Origin: Numida meleagris
Taxonomy: Eukaryota > Chordata > Aves > Galliformes > Numididae
NCBI RefSeq assembly: GCF_002078875.1
Contig: NC_034420.1
Coordinates: forward strand, 4,029,814 to 4,093,813
DNA: 64,000 bases
Direction: 5' to 3'
Shown: positions 56,801 through 64,000 of the stretch, in pieces
Layout of the letters: every line of letters starts with the position of its first letter
Position numbering within the stretch: the stretch's first letter is position 1
The notes under the pieces: generated by a model
Seen by the model: the letters and a program-made list of their open reading frames with translations, nothing else
Databases searched by the model: none
Told to the model about the DNA's origin: nothing
Position numbers and translations under genes: made by a program

Positions 56801-59800
56801 CCATGCACAGCTATTTGTTTTGCTGGCAGAGAAAGAAAATAGATGGAAATTATTTTGTTTCAGCAGCTCAGAAACAAAACGTGGGATTTCTTGTCCAGCT
56901 TCAGATTTCCCAGCCCTCTTCAGGGCATCTCTTACTGCAAAAGATTTTTCATTTCCTGAGCACCTCTGCTCGTGATCATTCCTCCTTTTGTTTTCGTATG
57001 ATATTTGTATATTTGCTATCATTGAGAGAGAGTGGTTGTAATTTCAGTCGCAGCCTAATGTGGCTGTGCAGGAGGAGCATGTGGCTGCCTTCTGGAGGCT
57101 ACCGTGTTTCTTTGGGGCCAAAGCCCCAAGAAGAATTCTTGTTTTAAATAGAAAATTCTTGCTTATCTATTTCATTCAATCCATCTCCTTTTTTATGTAT
57201 ATTATTTTAATGTTCCAGAATGCAAGAGCCTTAACATTTCACACTGTCCTGCAGAGATCTAGAGACACTAGAGTGGTTCATAGAGTTTGAATAATCTTTT
57301 GTTCGCTGTAAATTACCTCAGCATTCTGCCCTTATGTCTATCCTGTATAACTGTAATGCCTAACAGTCCAGGAGCTCTCAAATTACTGGTGATTTAAAGT
57401 TAACTTCCAGGGAAACACTGCTCAGTGTACTAGTTCTTCTGAGACCAGCCTACGCAGCGCTCTGTACCTTGTTTCATTATCCCTACACAAAAGTTTTTCA
57501 GGCTGGAAAGGCTGATCATGCACTTCTAATAGAAATTCATCATTTTATATGTCTCATACCTTAAAAATCAGCTCAGATGTTTGTATTTATTTATTTTAAT
57601 TTGATGTGACAAAATGGAACAAGTTTAAAGTGGTGGCTTGGGTGATTTTTTTCCCCCTATATTAGGCTAGTAAAAATGTCATTCAAAGGAGAAAGCATCA
57701 TAGTAGCAATACACTGCAACAAGTGCAGAGAAATCTGAGTAGTCAGGAAAGTCCCAAAGTATTGGAATATTATTGGTACATAGATTTGTTGCTCAGCTGC
57801 ATGTGACTTTTTTCAGACCACAAACTATTTTTTTTGTCTTGACTAAGTCTGTGTAGGCAAACTAAAAGTGAAGGTTCTTTCTGTTCCGTGAAAATGGTTG
57901 TGGCAAGGGATGAAAATACAGCACAGGAACGTTGTATGGAAGGCTCGTGCTCTGTAGCTGCAGTCAGGTGTTGCTTTTCATCATGGACCCCAAATCCTGT
58001 TCCATCTAAAGTCAAATAGGAAAAAAAACAACAGCTATTTGCGAGGTACAATATCTCTCTTGCATGTTACATGTTAATTTTTTGTGTGCATGGTAGATGC
58101 AATGCTGTCCTTGTTATTCGTTGGGCAGGAAAACGTGGGACAGTAGCTAGTTTTGTAAGAAGTTCGGGTAACCCATCCAAATGACATTGGCAAAATGTTA
58201 AAATGTTAACCAGCAATTCAGATAGCTGTGCAGTGTGGGTTTACCTGCAGCTATACCTTCCCTCTAAATGAATGCACGTAATTGGAATGACAGACAGACA
58301 GACCCGTGTACCCATAACTACCTAGCCTGTGGTACAAACAGGGCAATAGGGAGCTGTACTCTGTTTCTCAGTCAAATGGTAGCGAGCATGTTATTTGGGC
58401 TGTATCGAATGACCAGGGTTTGCAGCCCCTGTCTTTAGGGTGCATTCACCAAGCAAAGACAGTGCATTGCCCTGGACTCTGCAGCTGCAGGCTGGCTCAG
58501 CGTACCTTGGAGGGGCTGATAAGCTAGCATTCTTTTAAAAGAAAGAAATCACTTACAGATGAGTTCTCTTGAGCTACATGGTTCATAACGTGTAGGTTGA
58601 ACTTGTCTCAAGTGTGGTAGTATTATTGGTATCTTGTAGAACTTAGGAAAACCCAGTGCTGTGCCATGACATGGCACAGGCAAAGTGCTTGTTTTGCACT
58701 ATTTACTTCTGTAATACAGGTTTATTGATGTTGGCTGCACTGGAAGCAAGCAATTATCCACGCTGTTACATATAGCTCCTCCTGAGTATTTTACATGGGA
58801 TATATCTCAGTCCCTGTAGAACACCAGCCATATGGATTGCTGTACCTGCTGCTGTTGGACAGCCTGCAGGAGCAAAGCATGGAGAAGCGCTGGGTCTGGG
58901 ATTGCAGGGCGTTGCATCTCCGGTCTGCTTGGAGAAAACTGCTCAAGCGTGGTTTTAGAAATTAAAGAGTTACACTCCCATTTCCCATAAAGTCGATGGG
59001 AGTTAGACACCTAATTCCTTTGAGTCCTTTGAAATTCACATGGAGCAAACAGTACTTCCTCTAACTTACGTAGAAGCAATTAAAAGATCAGCAAACGCTG
59101 ACAAGCTAGTTAATGTGATCTGCAGAGAAAATGCCTTTAGACTTGTCTGGGTCCCAGTAACTGACAAGGGAGGCTAATGACAAGGATCTGAGTAAAGATC
59201 TTAATGGTGGCTTGGGAGTCCCAGTAATCAGCTTGGGAAGCTAATGCCAAGGAGCTGGATAAAGATGCAATTAAGCTTGCCGCAAAGTCCAGGGATAGAT
59301 TGCACTTCTCAGCTGTGATAGCTGAGGAGTTGGCTGTGATTCCAAACCAGCAGCGTGACAGTAAAGTAGGGAACAAAGGCCAGATATCTTGCTGTTTTCA
59401 TTTTCCAGATGTTCATATTTATTGTCTGTATGGAGCCTAAATTACCCTGGCAAAATTCCAAGCAGGAATGCTTTCACTTTTTCTCCGGCGGGTTAATAAA
59501 ATACAATTGGTGTTTGCTGCGTCCCATTGTACGGAGGACTGCTGGCCCTTGGTCAGGAGGAGGCTGAGGAGGGCAATGGCTGGGGACTGCTGGGGGGAAG
59601 AGAGGCAGCAGCACCCGGCTGGGCTGGAGCAGTCAGCTTTGCCTCTCCAATAAAACAGGTTTCAGGGTGGGGTGCCTGGGCGTCCACTCATCTGTCGCTG
59701 CTGTAGCAGGATCAGTTCCACCATGTGGAGAAAATCTTCCTGTGCAATCAGAGAGATTGGGAAAGAGCAAAATTCTTTGGATTTTTTTCCAGTTGCCTTC

Positions 59801-62800
59801 CAGATTGGTGTAATATGTCATAAAAGTAAGTCAGAATCAGTCTTCTTGCCCGTTCTCCTGTCTGTACTTGCATGGCATAGAGAGGAACAGAAGCGCCTCG
59901 TGAGCTTCCTTTGAGCAAATCTGATCCTTTTCACATGCACAGAACCTGGATCCTGCAAAAAATGTTGGGAAGTAGGGTGCCAGTGTAACTGATGGCGAGG
60001 TGCTGCCAGCAGCAAGAAACCTCTCCCTGGCATGGTTTTGGGAGAGATTCAAATCCCTCTGATGAATTACGACCTGGCCACCAGTCAAAAATGGAAGACT
60101 GTATTGTGACAGGACAAGGGGAAATGATTTCAAAGTAAAAGAAGGAAACTTCAATTTGACGTAAGGAGGCTTTTTACAGTAAGGGTGGTGAGGCACTGAC
60201 GCAGGTTGCCCAGAGGCACGGTGAAGACATTCAAGGTCAGGCTGGACAGGGTTCTAAGCAGCCTGACCCAGCGTCGGTGTCCCTGTTCATTGCAGGGGGT
60301 TGGACTAGGTGACCTTCAAGGGGTCCTTCCAGCTCTGAGAATTCGGTGGTTGTCTGAAGGTGGAAGTAGTAGTACATCTACTGCAACTTTTAGAAATCTT
60401 TGAACTAATTTTTCAGGGTATAAGAGGGCAACAATCAGACCTCTATGTGAAAAACAGCGCATTCATGGCAAGGATTCCTACGGTGCTGGGCAGCTGCCTG
60501 GCCCCATGGCTTGCCCCACATGTGCCCACCACTGCCCCTTCCTCCTATGGAAGAGGCCACCTCTAGGTGTGAAAATATCATTGTGTTTTCTGTCCTATTC
60601 ATAGCTGGTGTCACTGCTAGCCACAAAATATTTGTTAGCCCCTTCTCGTTCTCATCACGGATTGGGTTTTGGTTTGCTCTAAAAATAGCATTGTGCATCT
60701 AGCATGCTGGGGAGTAGGAAGCAGAGCTGGGCATTACTTCCATGGGCTGACCCAGGTGCAAACCTCAGATTGCTGTGCTGTTCTGAAGATGTGTGCTGTT
60801 ATACTGGTCCTCCTCCTGGCTCCTGTCTGCAGGTTTGCTCTCTGCTGTGGTTTTCTCTGTGAGTATAACACTTGTGTTTTGTCAGTCCCCTGCCTTGGTA
60901 TTCAGTAAGTGCTGTGTTTTGATGAAGATTGTGATAAATTACAGCGTTGGTGTAACAATAAATGTTAGTATAATGTACATAGGCTACTGAGGAATAAATG
61001 AGATTCTGTTCTGCATTTTAAATGTGCTTTTAAAACATTCCTTTGAAAGGAGTCTTTGCCTTTTGGTCTGTGTCTGTTGTAACAAGTGCTGTAGTACATG
61101 CGGATGTAAAAAGCAGGCAGCATGGGATTTCTCTCCTTCAACAGACCCAGGAGCTTCCAGTCTTTGTGGAGTTAGAGCCTTCTGGCATGCACTCGTGTAA
61201 ACATGTTTATGTTTTTGAGGCATCTGTTGAGTGTTCTGTGAAGTTGCATTCTGCTTCTACTCCCGTGGGAACGGTACAGCATTGGCCATAGGGTTCTATG
61301 AGTTGTCAGAAAGTGAGCAGTTAATTCTTGACATCTGCTATGCCGAAGTGGCTGCCAAGTTGAGCGGTAGTTGGCAAGGGAATAAATATTGATGGGCCCT
61401 AGCAACAGGTACTCCTGAGAACCCTTGTTCTGGGAATGCTTAGGCAGTGTCTATGTTATTAATGTTGTGATAGGATTTAAGGCCTATTTATAGGGTTTGT
61501 CTGTGTCTTATCAGCTCACAGTGCAAGAATGGTCTTCGCTGTACAAGGGCACTAGTGTATGACATCTCAAGTACGTGCTTATAACTGATCTCCAATGTTT
61601 GATGTCTGTCCTATGTCAGAACCACTGCTACATAGGTATGTGCATGTAAATGCATTGGGTACAGTAAGTTCTTTCTTTTAGTAGTACACTGACAGTATAT
61701 TTATATGCAAGATCCTTTGGGAATCCTCTGGATGAAGCTAGCTTTTGTGTTATGTAAAAGCATTACTCGTGAGCCCTGTAAGTGAGCAATGTTATGTTCT
61801 CATTGCAGAACTTGAAGCCAGAGAAGCCTGTGCCTGGCTGCGGGCCGCCGGCTTTCCCCAGTATGCCCAGCTGTTTGAAGGTATGACCCCACAGAGCAGC
61901 TGACACTGACTTCAAGTAGAACTGCTGATAGAAATAATCTTTCAGAACCTGGTGCTTTTGACAGGAGCGCTTCCAAATTCTGCAGGATCTTCATGCGAAC
62001 CTATAGAAAGCGTGCAGCCTGGTGCGTACTCTTGCAGGAGTGACACCTTAACGAGGCTGGCGTGGACTCAGGAGGATTCTGCAAAGGACCAGACCTTTTC
62101 TGGTTGTGGTTAGAGTGTGACTCAGTCAAACTTCCGCTGCTGTGATTTTTAGTTGCTTATAATTTTCTTGGTCTCTTTTCCTTGGAGCGTTATTTCTTGT
62201 CTGACACACAGGCTGCAACTAAAACCCATCTAAATCTCTGCAGCCTGTGGTCTTGAGCAAGATCATTTTAATGGTGTTTTTGAAGAAGGATGTTGGAAAA
62301 ATTGTTGAAATACGTTTAGCATAGGCTAAGTAAATCAAAACCTGCGGCAAAATTCCCCACCTTTGCCGTCATAATTCAGATTTCAGCTTCAACTTTTTTG
62401 TTCACAGATATGCAGTTTCCTATTGACATAAGGACTGTGAGGGAAGATCATGAATTTTTAGATGGGGATGCGATCGAATCGCTGTTCAGGTAAATGTTAC
62501 TCGTGGATCATCTTTAGCGCCTCCAGGTTCCAGAAAGGTGTTTGTCGCTGCTGCTCCTAGCTTGGTCTTTGTCAGAGTATGACAAAGTCACTGGTGCTGT
62601 GACTGTATTGGAACGTAACTGACTCTACAGGCTTTAATTAAAATGGTGGATAATAAACTCCTTCCAAGGATTTAGCTTCACATCCTCATTTTTTATATTC
62701 TTTTAATAAGTCAACTCAGAGTTCTTTCATTTTCAAAGTCTTAGATCGGTTTTTCACAGTTCATCCTTAAAGTTCATTATACAACTTCTAATACAAGTGC

Positions 62801-64000
62801 AGCTGATGAAGTACAGTCCTCTTTAGTTCTGAGATGGCAGAACTGGACCTGTGCACGACACGGGGTTGTTATTGGGCACTGGTTGGGACAAAACGTATGG
62901 AGAACATCTAGCTGTGTGCCAGTCTTTGGCAGCAGTAACACAGACTTGGTTTAGAAGTTCACTGCTAATTTGGAGCATCTTTGTTTTCAAGAAAGAAAGA
63001 GATTAAGTTCAAAACTTCCGCCCTTTTTCTTCTACCCTAGACGACTGAACTCGCTGAATAAATGTGCACTGATGGAAGTGGAAATAAACCGGCAGAGGGA
63101 ACAGGTACGTTTCTGAAATATAGGTAATTTTCTCATTAAAAATGTGGTTAAATGTTCTATTAAAATACTTTTTCAAAGGTGTATGATGGATTGCTTGTTG
63201 CCAGGCACTTGCTTGGTGCGTGGGCAACACAGTAAAGGCAGCGCCTGGGACGAATGCTCGGCGTGGCTGATGTCTCCAAGAGGGTGTGCCATGGTCCCAC
63301 AGCCAAGCGTGTCTCTACCTGAAAGTTTTGGTCACTGAAACATGAAGCAGTGTTTGGTTTGTTTGTCTTTAGGAAAAAGTATCATTTGGAACCTTTGGAT
63401 TTGCTGCAAATGAGTTTTTTATCCTCAGATCAAATCCGCCGTCTTTTCCTATGGTAAATTTAGCAGGCTTATCAGCATCTGGGGTGTAACCTGTCACCCC
63501 TTTTTTTTCAACTAACAGGGTGGAACTCAGGGTAGACCTCCAGTAACTGAGTGTTTGTTTCCATGAGTAGGTTTGGAGCTTTGGAGATAGGCAGTCTCGT
63601 TTTGGTTACGTTTTTTGATAATGTACTGTTTTCAAAACTATACCCTTGACATGCTCTTTTTTTTTCTTCTAAGAGCGATGACTCTGATGATGATGAACCT
63701 TGTGCAATAAGTAATAAATGGGCGTATGAGCGGTGCAGCCAGAAGTGGTTTCGTCTTGAGAGCCTGGAAGGTTCTGCAGAAGGTGCTAGTGCATCCCTCC
63801 CAGGCAGTCCAGTGCTGAAGGGCACCGGCAGTGAAGACGGAATCCTTTTGGATCGTGGCGAGAAACATGATGTGTCCTCAGTCCACAGCACTAGCAGCGG
63901 TGACAGTGATGTTGTTAGCTTCCCAAAGTCTTTCGAAGATGTGGAAACCAGCCCCAGTTCCTCCAGTAGAGTTGCTTCACTGGAATCGGCCTTTCATTGT
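41295..64000 (+). CDS. DLC/STARD13/STARD8-family RhoGAP, 5' part (incomplete at window end)
   Basis: Encodes the N-terminal SAM domain and the start of the serine-rich linker of a Deleted-in-Liver-Cancer-type RhoGAP. Such proteins switch off RhoA at focal adhesions and carry SAM, linker, RhoGAP and START domains. Proposed exons: 41295-41301 (candidate), 61809-61880, 62408-62489, 63041-63104, 63674 to beyond 64000. SAM text EACAWLRAAGFPQYAQLFE, FPIDIRTVREDHEFLDGDAI and RRLNSLNKCALMEVEIN is followed by SDDSDDDEPCAISNKW, a family signature. Residues differ from my recollection of DLC1, STARD13 and STARD8 alike. The position beside PANK3 is unexpected, so this may be a fourth paralog. RhoGAP and START exons must lie past the window. 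Confidence is high for the family and low for the exact orthology and first exon. Confidence 0.8.
42565..42585. repeat. (TGAA)5 microsatellite
   Basis: Five tandem copies of TGAA plus one base. Confidence 0.9.
43849..43860. repeat. Short (TA)n repeat
   Basis: About six TA dinucleotides in an A/T-rich stretch. Confidence 0.8.
47766..48240 (-). mobile_element. CR1 retrotransposon, 3'-end block
   Basis: Read on the minus strand it carries the conserved CR1 3' end. In plus-strand text: GAGGTTGGAAGGGACCTCTG, AGGAACGTGTCCAGGTGGCT, CTCTGGGCAACTGTGCCAGT, GTGCTTCCTGATGGTCAG and TTCCTCATGTGGGAAACGTT. The CR1 3' terminus is at the low-coordinate end. It is diverged and cannot be active. Confidence 0.88.
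48241..48460 (-). mobile_element. CR1 retrotransposon, internal ORF2 block
   Basis: On the minus strand this resembles the CR1 reverse transcriptase region: GTCATGCTTGACCAACTTGG, TTCTATGATC, and upstream GGAAACTAATGATCAGTCAG with CAGAGAGGGAAGGTGATGA. In intact CR1 this part lies well upstream of the 3' block, so the two are joined by an internal deletion. No intact reading frame. Confidence 0.7.
58659..58679. repeat. 21-bp inverted repeat (10-bp arms)
   Basis: CTGTGCCATG, one spacer base, then CATGGCACAG. The arms are perfectly complementary. Confidence 0.85.
59151..59284. repeat. Diverged 67-bp tandem duplication
   Basis: Two adjacent units (59151-59217 and 59218-59284) each begin GTCCCAGTAA and share GGxxGCTAATGxCAAGGA, CTGxxTAAAGAT and a following TTAA region with scattered mismatches. 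Confidence 0.8.
60098..60350 (+). mobile_element. CR1 retrotransposon 3' end, plus orientation
   Basis: Contains GTGACAGGACAAGGGGAAAT, AGGGTGGTGAGGCACTGACG with CAGGTTGCCCAGAGGCACGG, ACATTCAAGGTCAGGCTGGA, and GGGGTTGGACTAGGTGACCT near the 3' end. It is a truncated copy of about 250 bases with diverged terminal octamers. Confidence 0.88.
61809..61880 (+). CDS. DLC-family exon: first half of SAM domain
   Basis: Acceptor TTCTCATTGCAG, donor GTATGA. Reads (E)LEAREACAWLRAAGFPQY AQLFE, matching the conserved start of the DLC-family SAM domain, including the W-L-R-A-x-G-F-P-Q-Y core. The 72-base exon starts after the first base of a codon and ends one base into the next (Asp). Confidence 0.92.
61881..62407 (+). 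other. DLC-family intron inside SAM domain
   Basis: GTATGA donor, TTCACAG acceptor; splits the Asp codon. Nothing else recognised. Confidence 0.8.
62408..62489 (+). CDS. DLC-family exon: second part of SAM domain
   Basis: Acceptor TTCACAG, donor GTAAAT. Reads (D)MQFPIDIRTVREDHEFLD, then GDAIESLF and two bases of an arginine codon. FPIDI and the x-DHEFLDxD pattern are conserved in DLC1 and STARD13. This helix pair precedes RRLNSLNKC in the next exon. Confidence 0.92.
62490..63040 (+). other. DLC-family intron near SAM end
   Basis: GTAAAT donor, ACCCTAG acceptor. Nothing else recognised. Confidence 0.8.
63041..63104 (+). CDS. DLC-family exon: end of SAM domain
   Basis: Acceptor TTCTACCCTAG, donor GTACGT. 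Reads (R)RLNSLNKCALMEVEINRQ REQ. The RRLNxLNKCA text is diagnostic of DLC1, STARD13 and STARD8. It ends on a codon boundary, as needed for either the 63373 or the 63674 exon. Confidence 0.92.
63105..63673 (+). other. DLC-family intron before the serine-rich exon
   Basis: GTACGT donor, CTTCTAAG acceptor. Holds the possible in-frame cassette exon at 63373-63453. Confidence 0.75.
63373..63453 (+). CDS. Possible 81-bp in-frame cassette exon
   Basis: Flanked by a good acceptor (GTTTGTCTTTAG) and donor (ATG|GTAAAT), open throughout, and divisible by three. It would insert 27 residues beginning EKVSFGTFGFAANEFF between the SAM domain and the SDDSDDDEPC acidic motif. I know of no counterpart in DLC1 or STARD13, so it may be a lineage-specific optional exon or a chance exon-like sequence. 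Confidence 0.3.
63674..64000 (+). CDS. DLC-family exon: acidic motif and serine-rich linker (open at window end)
   Basis: Acceptor TTTTTCTTCTAAG. Reads SDDSDDDEPCAISNKWAYER, CSQKWFRLESLEG, then serine-rich text with VSSVHSTSSGDSDVV, SFPKSFEDVE and SPSSSSRVASLESAFHC to the window edge without a stop. In the family this is the start of one long exon (over 1 kb) encoding the linker with the focal-adhesion region. The DxxDDDEPCAISxKW text is conserved; the rest diverges. Confidence 0.92.

Larger units (their letters stand above)
41302..61808 (+). other. Large 5' intron (if the 41295 exon is used) or upstream region of the DLC-family gene
   Basis: About 20.5 kb without recognisable exons. It contains CR1 remnants (47766-48460 minus, 60098-60350 plus), a TGAA tetranucleotide repeat, a 67-base tandem duplication (59151-59284), a 21-base near-palindrome (58659-58679), and A/T-rich stretches that may be conserved enhancers (49560-50240). 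Alternative first exons of the gene may lie here but were not identified. Confidence 0.5.

Noticed and set aside
1..64000. CRISPR arrays, bacterial operons or phage features
   Set aside because: The window is vertebrate genomic DNA with introns; no such structures are present.

Overview
The window looks like bird genomic DNA. It holds remnants of CR1 retrotransposons, has fairly short introns, and has a 430-base assembly gap in a very GC-rich promoter, which is typical of avian microchromosomes. Gene content matches the region around human 5q34-q35, the counterpart of chicken chromosome 13. The exact species cannot be read from the sequence; a galliform is a reasonable guess.

Layout, all protein-coding genes on the + strand. 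(1) 1-7041: the last five coding exons of SLIT3, encoding the C-terminal half of the laminin G domain, EGF repeats 7-9 and the cystine-knot. A 3'UTR of up to about 3.1 kb follows. (2) About 10.2-15.1 kb: intergenic sequence without convincing genes. (3) 15.1-30.7 kb: PANK3, complete in seven coding exons (370 residues), with a CpG-rich promoter interrupted by Ns. The mir-103 hairpin lies in intron 5, and a 3'UTR of about 6 kb is likely. (4) 30.7-41 kb: intergenic sequence with a tRNA-Asp(GTC) gene and simple repeats. (5) About 41-64 kb: the 5' part of a DLC/STARD13/STARD8-family RhoGAP gene. A CpG island at about 41 kb holds a phase-compatible candidate first exon (M-A-E...). After an intron of about 20 kb come the SAM-domain exons (61.8-63.1 kb) and the start of the long serine-rich exon, which is open to the window end. 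RhoGAP and START exons should lie beyond 64 kb.

The genes form no operon-like unit. SLIT3 is a secreted guidance ligand, PANK3 starts coenzyme A synthesis and hosts miR-103, and the third gene would regulate Rho GTPases at adhesions. SLIT3 followed by PANK3 in the same orientation is old vertebrate synteny. The DLC-family gene downstream is the unusual part: as I recall human 5q, no DLC-family gene sits there (FBLL1, RARS1 and WWC1 follow PANK3). It may therefore be a fourth ohnolog of DLC1, STARD13 and STARD8 that was lost in mammals. All identifications come from reading translated exons and splice sites by eye; no database search or alignment was run.
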